Source: Planctomycetota bacterium
Lineage (GTDB): Bacteria > Planctomycetota > Planctomycetia > Gemmatales > Gemmataceae
Direction of reading: 5' to 3'
Assembly (NCBI GenBank): GCA_021809185.1
Contig: JAKBAI010000004.1
Span: forward strand, 1 to 64,000
Length of the DNA stretch: 64,000 nt
The translations under genes were made by a program, and so were the position numbers. This document shows, in pieces, positions 30,172-38,942 of this stretch. Numbering within the stretch: position 1 is the first letter of the stretch; each line of letters opens with the position of its first letter. Under the pieces are notes generated by a model. It was not told the origin of the DNA and ran no database searches. It worked only from the letters and a program-made list of their open reading frames with translations.

Positions 30172-30891
30172 TTAAGAAGATTTTTGGAGTACTTTTTGTT
30201 GCAGCTCGGTGATTTGGCGTGTACCAAGAGTCCCGATTTCGATGAGTTGATTGAGCTGAGTACGATCGAAAGTAGCTTCTTCCCCCGATCCCTGAACTTC
30301 AACAAATTTACCGGATCCGGTCATCACGATATTCATATCGACTTCTGCCTCTTTATCTTCTACATATTCGAGATCGAGAAGAATTTCCTGATTCAAGATC
30401 CCAACACTCACCGCAGCAACACTATCGATGATAAGGTCTGAAATAGGTGGGAAACCTTCAGGTTGGCGCTGAAGAGCTAAAACCAGAGCAACAAAAGCGC
30501 CGTTAATCGAAGCGGTTCGAGTTCCCCCATCGGCTTCGAGGACATCACAATCGATCCAGATCGTACGTTCGCCTAGTTTGTCGAGATTAACAGCGGTTCG
30601 AAGACTGCGACCGATAAGTCTTTGGATTTCGATGGTGCGACCATCGACCTTAGCACCGCGATCCCTTGGTTTACGAGAATGGGTGGAAGCAGGGAGCATG
30701 CCGTATTCGGCAGTCAACCAACCTTTGCCGGTACCAACGAGGAAGGGAGGGACAGATTGCTCGATCATACAAGTACAAAGGACGGTGGTATGCCCCATGC
30801 GAATGAGTGCGCTGCCACTAGCGTTGCGTATCCAATGGGTATCGATCGATATAGGACGCAGCGCGGTTGAAGCGCGGTTGTTTGGTCTCAT
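30172..30891 (-). CDS. rph: Ribonuclease PH
   Basis: RNase PH trims tRNA 3' ends phosphorolytically. From ATG at 30891 the product is 239 aa, the family's normal length, starting MRPNNRASTALRPISI; a start 51 bp further upstream would add a non-conserved basic leader. Signatures seen are GSALIRMGHTTVLC, GWLTAEYGMLPASTHSR with the conserved basic residues, GRTIEIQRLIGRSLR, WIDCDVLEADGGTRTASI, and LDLEYVEDKEAEVDMN, whose Asp pair binds metal. AAGGA lies upstream of this start. It is 89 bp after argF on the same strand, a possible but not necessary co-transcription. Confidence 0.96.
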   Translation of the reverse strand: MRPNNRASTALRPISIDTHWIRNASGSALIRMGHTTVLCTCMIEQSVPPFLVGTGKGWLTAEYGMLPASTHSRKPRDRGAKVDGRTIEIQRLIGRSLRTAVNLDKLGERTIWIDCDVLEADGGTRTASINGAFVALVLALQRQPEGFPPISDLIIDSVAAVSVGILNQEILLDLEYVEDKEAEVDMNIVMTGSGKFVEVQGSGEEATFDRTQLNQLIEIGTLGTRQITELQQKVLQKSS

Positions 30892-30980
30892 AGCCTGTTT
30901 TCCTTTATGCGTTGGGCAATAATAACGGCGAGAATGGCTCAAGTTTCAAAAAAGCAAACGATTCGGTGATTCCTATTTAT

Positions 30981-31895
30981 TTATTTTTTGGCGAAAAGGC
31001 AATGGAGAATCGCTTTTTGGGCATGGAGTCGATTGCCTGCTTGCTGAAAAATCGTATCAGCAAATTTTTCAAAACAAGTATGGGTGATCTCTTCTTCCCG
31101 GTGAGCCGGTAAACAATGAAAGATCTGAACATGTTTTGGTGCTTTCTTCAAGAGAGAATCGTTTACTTGGTAAGAGCGGAAAGCTTTCAGGCGGTGTTCT
31201 TGTTCTGCTTCCTGTCCCATGCTAGTCCAGACATCGGTATAGATGATATCCGCGCGGGGGAGAGCAGAATCGGGATTGCGTAACTCAGGAGGAATAGGGC
31301 GCTCAAACATTTCCTGGTATTGTTTAGCAAAGGTGGCATCGAAGCCATAACCTTCGGGGCAAACCAGCGTGAACTCCAACCCGAGTTTCGCACAGCCAAC
31401 GGCCAGAGAGCGGGAGACATTGTTGCCATCGCCGACAAAGACGATCGATTTTCCTTTAATATCGCCGAACAATTCCTGAATGGTGAGGAAATCGCCCATG
31501 ACTTGGCAGGGGTGGGATAAATCGGAAAGGCCGTTAATGACTGGGATGGTCGCGAATTTCGAAGTCTCTTCCACGGTGTGTTGTTTGAAAACGCGCATGA
31601 CCAAGCCATCGACATATTGCGACATGGTTCGGGCGAAGTCGCAGATCGATTCGCGTGTACCGAGTCCAACTTCATTCCCGCTGATGAATAGACTTCTTCC
31701 CCCTAGATGAGTGACCGCAGCTTCAAAGCTGACTCGAGTGCGCAGAGATGGTTTTTCGAAAATGAGAGCGATAATTCGATTGCGTAAAGTTTCATAGGGT
31801 TTGGGGAGACCAGGAGATTTCATCAATTTTGCGGTTTGCAAAATCTCGGCTAGAAATTCAGATTCCTGAGCGAATAAATTCAAAAAATGTCGCAT
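30981..31895 (-). CDS. argF: Ornithine carbamoyltransferase
   Basis: ArgF joins carbamoyl phosphate and ornithine to citrulline. The 304-aa length is normal. The carbamoyl-phosphate motif SLRTR is at 50-54, HPCQ at 128-131, the ornithine-binding region DVWTSMGQE near 215-225, and HCLPAHR near the C-terminus holds the catalytic Cys. TTAGG lies upstream of the start. It is part of the minus-strand set argB, argD, argF, with 350-380-bp gaps between the genes, so they may be separate transcripts under shared control rather than one tight operon. Confidence 0.97.
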   Translation of the reverse strand: MRHFLNLFAQESEFLAEILQTAKLMKSPGLPKPYETLRNRIIALIFEKPSLRTRVSFEAAVTHLGGRSLFISGNEVGLGTRESICDFARTMSQYVDGLVMRVFKQHTVEETSKFATIPVINGLSDLSHPCQVMGDFLTIQELFGDIKGKSIVFVGDGNNVSRSLAVGCAKLGLEFTLVCPEGYGFDATFAKQYQEMFERPIPPELRNPDSALPRADIIYTDVWTSMGQEAEQEHRLKAFRSYQVNDSLLKKAPKHVQIFHCLPAHREEEITHTCFEKFADTIFQQAGNRLHAQKAILHCLFAKK

Positions 31896-32251
31896 AATTA
31901 ACCTAAATATACTTGACTAGTTAAATCACATTAAAAGATTAGTTGGTTTCTTCCCGGTTCGGCGCGGGAGTTGTATTTGTAATTGAGAAAGTCTCGAGAA
32001 AAATTCTTATTTTACTTTCGGAGCGAGAGGGATTCGTGTTACGGCATCTTTCCCAATGATTAAAATTATTCTAAACGTATGACCTGTGCTTTTCGGAACT
32101 TCCATACTGCAAATTACCTTGCTAGGAGTAAGAAAACTATCAGAAAATCGAGAGCGATGATTGGTAAGCTATTCAAGATCGACTTGGATGATCTTGAATA
32201 AATCTTTCAGCCATTGCCGATAAGTTTCTCATGTAAGTTTCTCATGTGGTA
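31896..32251. other. Gap between argD and argF
   Basis: This 356-bp stretch is upstream of argF. Apart from a short GC-rich inverted pair (TCCCG/CGGGA, about 31954-31971) nothing is recognised. I see no arginine repressor box that I would defend. Confidence 0.4.
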
Positions 32252-33478
32252 TTATTGGTATTTTGGGAGAATTTTTTCGAGAATATCGCAGCCTTGATCG
32301 ATATCGGAGCTTTTAATGCGTAAACTCGGCAAAAGTCGTAAAACGGTCTGGTGCGTGCAGTTGATGAGTAGCCCGTGTTTCATCGCTTCCTGGACTATAG
32401 GAGCACCATCGGCAATCAGCTGAACCCCGATCATCGCACCTAGTATTCGAATCTCTTGGATGATTGGAGATTTTTCTTTCATTTTGAGGAGGCGTTGGTG
32501 AAAATGTTCCCCAATTTCGGTAGCCCGTTTCAACAATCCCTCTTCTTCGATCGTTTCAATGGTTGCTAACGCAGCGGAGCAAGCGATTGGGTTACCGCCA
32601 AAGGTTGCGGCATGAGTCCCCGGTTTAAGCTTTTCGGCAATTTCTGGTTTGGCAATAAGTCCTCCTGCGGCAACTCCTCCAGCAAGTGCTTTGGCTAGAG
32701 TGACAATATCTGGTTGTACAGACCAGTGCTGATGGGAGTACCATTTGCCCGTTCGGCCCATGCCGGTTTGAACTTCATCGCAAATCATTAATAAATGATG
32801 GCGATCACAAATTTCACGAACTATTTCGATATAGCCTTGTGGTGGGAGATTGATTCCTCCTTCCCCTTGAATCGGTTCGAGCATTACGGCGACCGTTTCC
32901 TTGTCGATTAATTTTTCAATGGCTTCGGCATCGCCGAAGGGGGCATACTGAAAGCCGGGTAATAAAGGTTCGACACCTCGATGATACTTGGGTTGGCCAG
33001 TGGCACTCAATGCTCCCATCGTTCGCCCATGAAAGCTATTCAGCATCGTGATAATTTTGTAGCGATTGCTATTAGTGGAGTTCGAAGAGGAACTCGAGGT
33101 GGTTGATTGACTTTTTCCCCATAATCTCGCTAGTTTTATAGCGGCTTCGTTGGCTTCGGTACCGCTATTACAGAAAAAACAGCGACCATTGAAGTTCGTC
33201 CGTTTGCTCAACGCTTCCGCGAGCTGACCCTGCAATTTCATATACCAAGTATTAGGAACATGAATCAACTCCGCAATCTGTTTTTGTACTGCTTCGACCA
33301 CCTTGGGGGGGCAATGACCGATGAGACCACATCCCCATCCCGGAAAAAAGTCTAGATAGCGGTTCCCGTCAATGTCCCATACCGTCGATTCTTCCCCGCG
33401 TTCTAAACAGACCGGATAACGGGTATAATTGCTAATTACATAGTCTTGAAATTGCTGAATTACCTGTTCGTTTGTCAT
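32252..33478 (-). CDS. argD: Acetylornithine aminotransferase (class III PLP enzyme)
   Basis: The 408-aa enzyme converts N-acetylglutamate semialdehyde to N-acetylornithine, with PLP. The cofactor lysine is K263 in TLAKALAGG; CDEVQTGMGRTG (about 233-244) contains the PLP-binding Asp; FCNSGTEANEAAIKLAR binds the phosphate. Residues 123-138 are an unusual Ser/Thr/Asn tract (SQSTTSSSSSNSTNSN) inserted in a loop before the SFHGRT motif. Close relatives act on ornithine, succinylornithine or GABA, but the place beside argB and argF supports ArgD. Confidence 0.93.
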   Translation of the reverse strand: MTNEQVIQQFQDYVISNYTRYPVCLERGEESTVWDIDGNRYLDFFPGWGCGLIGHCPPKVVEAVQKQIAELIHVPNTWYMKLQGQLAEALSKRTNFNGRCFFCNSGTEANEAAIKLARLWGKSQSTTSSSSSNSTNSNRYKIITMLNSFHGRTMGALSATGQPKYHRGVEPLLPGFQYAPFGDAEAIEKLIDKETVAVMLEPIQGEGGINLPPQGYIEIVREICDRHHLLMICDEVQTGMGRTGKWYSHQHWSVQPDIVTLAKALAGGVAAGGLIAKPEIAEKLKPGTHAATFGGNPIACSAALATIETIEEEGLLKRATEIGEHFHQRLLKMKEKSPIIQEIRILGAMIGVQLIADGAPIVQEAMKHGLLINCTHQTVLRLLPSLRIKSSDIDQGCDILEKILPKYQ

Positions 33479-33852
33479 TACTTCGTTACTCTTTTATTTT
33501 ATGCCAATCATCACTTTTCGTGTCCATTCGCTAGGTCGATTCCTATTTTACTTCCTAAATTCTGATCTAGGAACCGTTTATGGACTCTATTATATAAAAT
33601 ATATTTTATTCATTCTTTCGTTGTTTCGCTATTTTATTTTGAATTTCTCTTTTCTCAGATCAGAACTAAACAAAAAGAACCAGCGATAAGAACCAAAGGA
33701 AATTTAGGACCGGTTCATGCGGTTCCGTAGGGCGGTTGCTGGTAATAAAATAACTTACTTTATTCTTATGAAAATCTATCCATCGGTCTTAATTCCGGTT
33801 AATCTTTATCTTTTTGGGAGAAAACCTTTGTTTTTTGCTGATCCTATAAAAA
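33479..33852. other. Gap between argB and argD
   Basis: This 374-bp gap holds a short imperfect GGACCG/CGGTTCC inverted pair near 33708-33726 that could fold on the minus strand as an attenuator or terminator, but it lacks a good U-tract. Otherwise nothing is recognised. Confidence 0.4.
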
Positions 33853-34743
33853 TTAGAACGTGGGGGGTGTCATAATAATCTCGGTACCAATGCCATGATT
33901 CGTGAAAATCTCTAATAATAGAGCATGTCGCACCCGACCATCGATGATATGCACTTTTTTAACTCCGGATGACAGACTAGTTAAACAGGCTTCGACTTTG
34001 GGAATCATTCCCGCATCGATAATCCCTTCAGCAATTAATTGGCGGCATTCCGGCGCTGTCAAGCTGGGAATGAGACTATTCGGATCGTGCCGATTGCGGA
34101 GTATGCCTGGAGTATCGGTCAACAAAATGAGTTTGGATGCCTGGATTTGAGCCGCTAGACCTGCTGCTGCGGTATCAGCATTGACATTCAGATAGTTCCC
34201 TTCGGAATCGTATGCCAAGGAAGGAATGACGGGGATCATACCGACGCGCGTAAAATCTTGCAAAAGTTCGGTATCGACTCGATTGACCTCGCCAACGAAA
34301 CCCAGATCGATTTTCTCTCCTGTTTCGCTTTCCAGTCTAATTCTTTCCCCAAATAATACTTGCAGAGATTCTCCATATAGTCCGATTGCTTTGCCTCCTA
34401 GCAATCTTAACTTATGCACAATCGATTGATTGATTTCTCTGGTCAAAACATCGACAACAATCTTTAATGTATCTTGATCCGTATAACGCCGACCCAGAAT
34501 TTTTTTAGCTTTTAACCCCGCTTGTGCCATAGCTCGATCGATCGGCTTGCCTCCGCCATGAACAAGGATCGGTCTCAGGCCAACGGTTTGCATCACCACA
34601 ATCGATTGCAGCGTAGATTGCAGCGCATCTTCCTCTTCCATCGCGCTGCCACCCAATTTTATTAGTGTAAGATGGTCTTTAAACTGCCGCAGATGATTCA
34701 AGGTCTCAATTAATACTTCCACCTTCTGAATGGCTGTTTCCAT
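33853..34743 (-). CDS. argB: Acetylglutamate kinase
   Basis: ArgB phosphorylates N-acetylglutamate, the second arginine step. The 296-aa product has the amino acid kinase motifs: TLIKLGGSAM near the N-terminus, PILVHGGGKPID (about 58-69), VNADTAAAGLAAQI (about 203-216) with the conserved Asn/Asp, and the C-terminal HIIDGRVRHALLLEIFTNHGIGTEI. It could be feedback-inhibited by arginine, but the N-terminal extension typical of inhibited forms is short here. GGAGAA lies upstream. It is the first of three arg genes on this strand. Confidence 0.97.
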   Translation of the reverse strand: METAIQKVEVLIETLNHLRQFKDHLTLIKLGGSAMEEEDALQSTLQSIVVMQTVGLRPILVHGGGKPIDRAMAQAGLKAKKILGRRYTDQDTLKIVVDVLTREINQSIVHKLRLLGGKAIGLYGESLQVLFGERIRLESETGEKIDLGFVGEVNRVDTELLQDFTRVGMIPVIPSLAYDSEGNYLNVNADTAAAGLAAQIQASKLILLTDTPGILRNRHDPNSLIPSLTAPECRQLIAEGIIDAGMIPKVEACLTSLSSGVKKVHIIDGRVRHALLLEIFTNHGIGTEIIMTPPTF

Positions 34744-35528
34744 TTAGATTGTGATTTCTCCAATTACGTAAAAGTAAAAAAAACAGTTTAGAATCCGATG
34801 ATCCGCTAGTCAATAGCTGGACGACCGACAATTGTGAATTTTTCGAGTATACTCCCTAGTATTTAAGTCTTTCTAGATGATTTACCTCAAAAAATCGATT
34901 TTTCTTTGAGACTATTTTATTTCTTAACTGGTTCGTTCAAAATAGATTATCTGTTTCTTGATCTTTTCTAAAACTGCAACCAAGAGTCATTTTTATGTAA
35001 AGTTCCAGTTTTAGATGGTGATTATTCAAACTATTAGGGAGGCAAACGAGCTTTTACGGTACGCAGAATCACGACCTCGACAACATCTGTTAAGTCATAA
35101 TAATTGACTCAAGAGTCGAATCGCGAAAAATATCTATATCTAGCTACCGATCTTATTCTGCTCTTCCTTTGTTGGATTTGATTTGAATTTGGGGAGAGCA
35201 ATCAACCGAATTCAGATTCAGTGTAGGAAAAGATAGGAATAGGATTCTCTTAACCCCTCTTTATCTCTTCAATTTAATGATATTTCCCCTTTATTTTGCC
35301 AACATTCTCTGATTCAAAAATTGGAAAAAATAAGCACACCATAAAACTGGCTTTATTCAGTCAAAAAAAATTAAAAAAAATGGATAATTATTGATAGAGT
35401 TCTCTTGAAGATCGTCAACTTTATTGGTAGAGTAATTATGCTACCTCGTACTCGATGAGTTCTTAATTTAGAATTCATCTCGATTTTTGTTTGTGGATTA
35501 AAGTGGATTATTTTAGGAGAATTTACTT
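34744..35528. other. Long intergenic region upstream of argB
   Basis: This 785-bp divergent gap is upstream of both argB and the small secreted gene. A short perfect palindrome TTGACTCAAGAGTCGA lies near 35105. It must hold promoters, but I cannot place them safely, and no reading frame stands out. Confidence 0.4.
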
Positions 35529-35852
35529 ATGGCTCGATTAATCGGTCTGTTGACCCTCAGCTTTGTTGCTATCGCATTAGCTTTCAACGTTCAGGCAGAT
35601 GACAAAAAAGAAACCAAATTAACAGGTACTGTTACTTGTGCTAAATGCGGTTTAAAGAAATCCAAAAAATGTGAAACTGTTATTGTTGTAAAAAATGGTA
35701 AAAAAGAAACCGTTTACTACTTTGATGCAGCTGGTCACAAGAAATTCCATGGCGATACCTGTACTGAAGCCAAAGAAGGCACCGTAACTGGAACCGTTGC
35801 CAAAGACGGTAAGAAAATGGTAATCACTGTAGAAAAAGTGGAATACAAGTAA
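35529..35852 (+). CDS. Small secreted cysteine-containing protein (DUF6370-like)
   Basis: The 107-aa protein has a signal peptide cut near VQAD and a compact mature domain: TGTVTCAKCGLKKSKKC, with C-x2-C and a third Cys, then VIVVKNGKKETVYYFDAAGHKK, H in KKFHGDTC, and a repeat-like GTVTGTVAKDGKKMVITVEKVE at the end. It matches my memory of DUF6370, small proteins found in many planctomycetes, although this cannot be checked here. Four cysteines and nearby histidines could bind a metal or form disulphides outside the cytoplasm. AGGAGA lies well placed before the ATG, and a very strong terminator follows the stop, which suggests a well-expressed single-gene transcript. Confidence 0.85.
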   Translation: MARLIGLLTLSFVAIALAFNVQADDKKETKLTGTVTCAKCGLKKSKKCETVIVVKNGKKETVYYFDAAGHKKFHGDTCTEAKEGTVTGTVAKDGKKMVITVEKVEYK

Positions 35853-35880
35853 TCGCTTTCTATTGGTTTGATTCTGTAAA

Positions 35881-35916
35881 AGGCACTTTCGATTGATTTC
35901 GAAAGTGCCTTTTTTT
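35881..35916 (+). terminator. Very strong Rho-independent terminator
   Basis: AGGCACTTTCGA pairs perfectly with TCGAAAGTGCCT (12 bp, six-base loop), followed by TTTTTTT. It ends the small secreted gene. Confidence 0.95.
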
Positions 35917-36020
35917 GTGCTATTTTTCGTGTGGTTTTGTGCTATTTTTCGTGTGGTTTTGTGCTATTTTTCGTGTGGTTTTGTGCTATTTTTCGTGTGG
36001 TTTTGTGCTATTTTTCGTGT
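35917..36020. repeat. 22-bp tandem repeat, about 4.7 copies
   Basis: Copies begin at 35917, 35939, 35961, 35983 and 36005. Each reads GTGCTATTTTTCGTGTGG followed by TTTT; the last is cut short. The array begins at the U-tract of the preceding terminator, so the U-tract is effectively the first repeated T run. It contains a repeat-made open frame that is not a gene. Confidence 0.92.
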
Positions 36021-36173
36021 TTTTTGAGATCCCTCTCTTAAAAGTCCCTTTGTTATCTTTTTTTTTCCTGATTTCTTCTCTGGAAAATACTTACTAAAGA
36101 ATAACCGATTCGATTTGATCTACTCAATCTGATCTGCAATTGATAAAATAAAATTACAGTAAGGAGTGAGTGC

Positions 36174-37115
36174 ATGAAGATAATTTTGGCAAATCCACGT
36201 GGTTTTTGCGCTGGGGTCAATATGGCGATCGATAGTTTGGATCAGGCGATTCAACTTTTTGGGATCCCGATATACGTTTACCATGAAATCGTCCATAATC
36301 GCCCGATTGTGGATAAGTACCGAAAGCTAGGAGTTGTTTTTGTCGATTCGATAGATGAGATACCGGCCAATTCAACAGTGCTTTACAGTGCTCATGGCAT
36401 TGCCCCGGCTATTCGAGAGGCTTCTGCACGCAGAAATCTGCGCACGATCGATGCCACTTGCCCTCTAGTTACCAAAGTTCATATGGAAGCGATTCGCTAT
36501 GCTCGCGAAGGTTATCAGATCATTTTGATTGGACATGCAGGTCATGATGAAGTGATTGGCACCATGGGGGAAGTGCCGGATCGAATGATCCTCGTACAAC
36601 ATCGAGACGAAGTAGACCAATTAACTTTCCCTAGTGATTCGAAATTGGCTTATCTTACTCAAACAACTCTAAGTGTGGATGAGACTAGGGATATTATCGA
36701 TGCCCTGCGCCAGAAATATCCTCAAATTGTTGGTCCTGCCAAAGCTGATATTTGTTATGCGACTCAAAATCGACAAGAAGCCGTAACGATCCTATCCGAA
36801 ACTGCAGATTTGGTTCTTGTGCTTGGGAGTCAAAATAGTTCTAATTCCAATCGTTTAGCCGAGATTGCTCGAAGCCAGGGGAAACCAGCTTATTTAGTAG
36901 ATACTGTCCATGAATTAAAGCCTGATTGGTTTCATAATAACCAGACGGTTTTGATTACGGCTGGGGCGAGTGCACCTGAAGAAAACGTGCAAGCCTGTGT
37001 TGACTATCTAAAGAATCGATTCCAGGTGCAGCTTGAAAGCCATACCGTTCGTGAAGAACATGTTAGCTTTCCCATCCCGCGAGAATTAAGAACCATTCTG
37101 GCAACGAAGATCTAA
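36174..37115 (+). CDS. ispH: 4-hydroxy-3-methylbut-2-enyl diphosphate reductase
   Basis: IspH makes IPP and DMAPP, the last step of the MEP isoprenoid route, and carries a [4Fe-4S] cluster. The 313-aa length is normal. The three cluster cysteines are C12 (RGFCAGV), C96 (ATCPLV) and C194 (DICYATQNRQ); the active-site histidines H41, H74 and H124 and the Glu in HDEVIGT (E126) are all in place. AAGGAG lies before the ATG. No other MEP gene is in the window. Confidence 0.97.
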   Translation: MKIILANPRGFCAGVNMAIDSLDQAIQLFGIPIYVYHEIVHNRPIVDKYRKLGVVFVDSIDEIPANSTVLYSAHGIAPAIREASARRNLRTIDATCPLVTKVHMEAIRYAREGYQIILIGHAGHDEVIGTMGEVPDRMILVQHRDEVDQLTFPSDSKLAYLTQTTLSVDETRDIIDALRQKYPQIVGPAKADICYATQNRQEAVTILSETADLVLVLGSQNSSNSNRLAEIARSQGKPAYLVDTVHELKPDWFHNNQTVLITAGASAPEENVQACVDYLKNRFQVQLESHTVREEHVSFPIPRELRTILATKI

Positions 37116-37554
37116 CCCATTCCACGATGACTTACTAGCCTTCTTCAATCGAAGAACGGTTTTGTTGATATTCTTAGAGTAACGATTTGCAATCGTATTC
37201 TGTATGGGGGTAATCATGGGGGTAATCATTGGAGCATTCCCCCTGCCATCTCCCCATCTTCTCCTCCCTACCTTTTCCTTCCTCTCCCTACTGCCTACTT
37301 CCCTCTCCCTACTTCCCTCTTCTTCTTCTCTGCCTACTGCCTACTTCCTCTTCTCTGCCTACTGCCTACTGCCTACTTCCTCTTCTCTGCCTACTGCCAT
37401 CTGCCTACTTCCTCTTCTCTGCCTACTGCATACTTTCTCCTGACCACTGCTCAGCAATCAGAGTAGTCTTGACAAATCGAGTAAGTCAGATATGAGGGGA
37501 TGAAAATAGGGAATCTTAAGCGATTGAATCATTCGAGTTGGGAGCAGGAAAACC
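37116..37554. other. Intergenic with pyrimidine-rich repeat tract
   Basis: This 439-bp gap holds a short TTCTTC/GAAGAA hairpin after ispH (about 37141-37156) and then the C/T-rich repeat array at 37240-37440. GGGAG and AGGAAA before 37555 give the ribosome-binding site of the methyltransferase gene. Confidence 0.55.
37240..37440. repeat. Pyrimidine-rich heptamer-based repeat tract
   Basis: The plus strand is almost purely C and T, with CTGCCTA heptamers in runs of two to three, separated by CTTCCTCTTCT blocks; the larger module CTTCCTCTTCTCTGCCTA recurs about three to four times. The open frames that cross it are products of the repetition. Heptamer arrays like this resemble the short tandemly repeated repetitive sequences known from cyanobacteria. 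Confidence 0.85.
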
Positions 37555-38826
37555 ATGCAGGTACAAACGATTGAGAAATGCCGAATATGTGGACAGAACA
37601 ATTTTTACACACTTCTAGATCTGGGAGAACAGGCATTGACCGGTGTATTTCCCAAAAGTGCTCACGACCGGATTGAAGAAGGTCCGCTAGAATTGGTAAA
37701 ATGCGATGAGGGTAAAGGAGGATGCGGGTTAGTTCAATTGCGTCATTCCTATGCTCCCGAACGTATGTACGGGGATACATATGGTTATCGCTCTGGGTTA
37801 AACCGGGCCATGGTTCGTCATTTACAACACCGAATCCAGGAAGTCTGTACCATCGCTCAACCAGCGAACGACGATCTGGTGCTAGATATTGGCAGTAACG
37901 ATGGAACCAGTTTGAGCTTTTATCCCAAAAGCTTTCAGCGTGTTGGGATGGATCCCAGTGGGAAAAAATTCTATCACCATTATCCAGAAAATGTGCCGTT
38001 AATTCCTGAATTCTTCTCCGCAAAAGCTTTTCGTGAACATTTTCCGAAACTCAAGGCCAAAATCGTCACCTCTTTCGCTATGTTTTACGATCTGGATGAC
38101 CCTCTTGGCTTTATGAATGATATTCATAGTATTCTTGCCGATGATGGGGTTTGGGCATTTGAACAGAGCTATTTGCCTGCAATGCTTCGCGCCAATGCCT
38201 ACGATACGATCTGCCATGAACATCTGAGCTATTATGCCATGAAACAGATCCATTGGATGACCGAACGGGCTGACTTGAAAATTATCGATGTCGAAACCAA
38301 TGATACCAACGGCGGTAGTTTCTGTATCACGGTTGCTAAAAAGAACTCTTCGTATCCAGAAGCAATAGCGATATTAGATCGGTTGCTTAAAGAAGAACAG
38401 CAACTAAGTTTGGATTCTTTACGAGGGTATCAGCGCTTCCATGACGAAGTTCTGCATCACCGCAATCAACTTCGCAGTTTTATTGCGGATACTCTATTGC
38501 GAAACAAAACGATTTACGGATATGGGGCTTCGACTAAAGGAAATGTCCTGTTACAGTTTTGCGGTTTGCGTGCTTGGGATCTTCCTGCGATTGCTGAAGT
38601 CAATCCCGATAAATTTGGGTCGTATACCCCCGGATCACAAATTCCTATTCTTTCCGAACAGGATGTCCATGCGAAAAACCCCGATTATTTAATCGTGTTA
38701 CCTTGGCATTTCCGGGAAGAGATCATGCGCCGAGAAAATAACTATCTCGCCAAAGGGGGCCAACTGGTGTTCCCATTACCTCATCTTGATGTTGTTGGCA
38801 GGGTTAGTCTACGAAAATCGGCATAA
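37555..38826 (+). CDS. SAM-dependent sugar C-methyltransferase-like protein
   Basis: The 423-aa protein has the three-part layout of NDP-hexose C-methyltransferases. An N-terminal zinc-binding part (Methyltransf_13-like) has CRICG with a later Cys pair (VKCDEGKGGCGLVQL). The SAM-binding domain has LDIGSNDGTSLSFY (about 110-122) and WAFEQSYLPAML. The C-terminal domain (Methyltransf_14-like) has YGYGASTKGNVLLQF-type glycine motif and PDYLIVLPWHFREEIMRRE. Family members methylate C-3 of nucleotide sugars in deoxysugar or O-antigen routes. The window has no other sugar-nucleotide gene beside it. GGGAGCAGGA precedes the start. Confidence 0.85.
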   Translation: MQVQTIEKCRICGQNNFYTLLDLGEQALTGVFPKSAHDRIEEGPLELVKCDEGKGGCGLVQLRHSYAPERMYGDTYGYRSGLNRAMVRHLQHRIQEVCTIAQPANDDLVLDIGSNDGTSLSFYPKSFQRVGMDPSGKKFYHHYPENVPLIPEFFSAKAFREHFPKLKAKIVTSFAMFYDLDDPLGFMNDIHSILADDGVWAFEQSYLPAMLRANAYDTICHEHLSYYAMKQIHWMTERADLKIIDVETNDTNGGSFCITVAKKNSSYPEAIAILDRLLKEEQQLSLDSLRGYQRFHDEVLHHRNQLRSFIADTLLRNKTIYGYGASTKGNVLLQFCGLRAWDLPAIAEVNPDKFGSYTPGSQIPILSEQDVHAKNPDYLIVLPWHFREEIMRRENNYLAKGGQLVFPLPHLDVVGRVSLRKSA

Positions 38827-38860
38827 TCGATATTCGAGTCAATCACGATTGCAAAATAAA

Positions 38861-38901
38861 GACGCAAGGAATGTGTGGACACCCTACATGTTCTTTGCGT
38901 C
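38861..38901. terminator. Hairpin between convergent genes
   Basis: GACGCAAGGAATGT pairs with ACATGTTCTTTGCGTC (7-bp outer stem, one G-T pair, small bulge). It sits between the methyltransferase gene and the convergent MoxR-like gene and could serve both directions, although neither side has a good U-tract. Confidence 0.55.
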
Positions 38902-38942
38902 GCCATGTTTGATGACGATTCGAAGACGAAAAATTGGAGCCG

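Larger units (their letters stand above)
35853..36173. other. Intergenic with terminator and 22-bp repeats
   Basis: This gap holds the terminator at 35881-35916, the 22-bp array at 35917-36020 and then T-rich sequence up to the ispH ribosome-binding site (AAGGAG just before 36174). Confidence 0.6.

Noticed and set aside
33501-33689. 62-codon frame between argB and argD
   Set aside because: Mostly Phe/Leu/Tyr/Ile from AT-rich sequence; no family and no start signal.
35917-36020. CRISPR array
   Set aside because: The units are directly joined with no unique spacers, and no cas genes are in the window.
35915-36097. 60-codon plus-strand frame after the small secreted gene
   Set aside because: It is translation of the 22-bp repeat array (repeating CYFSCGFVLF-type units) and has no ribosome-binding site.
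37204-37495. Two overlapping 79- to 88-codon frames after ispH
   Set aside because: Both are made of Ser/Leu/Pro repeats from the pyrimidine-rich tract, in two frames at once, as expected of repetition rather than coding.
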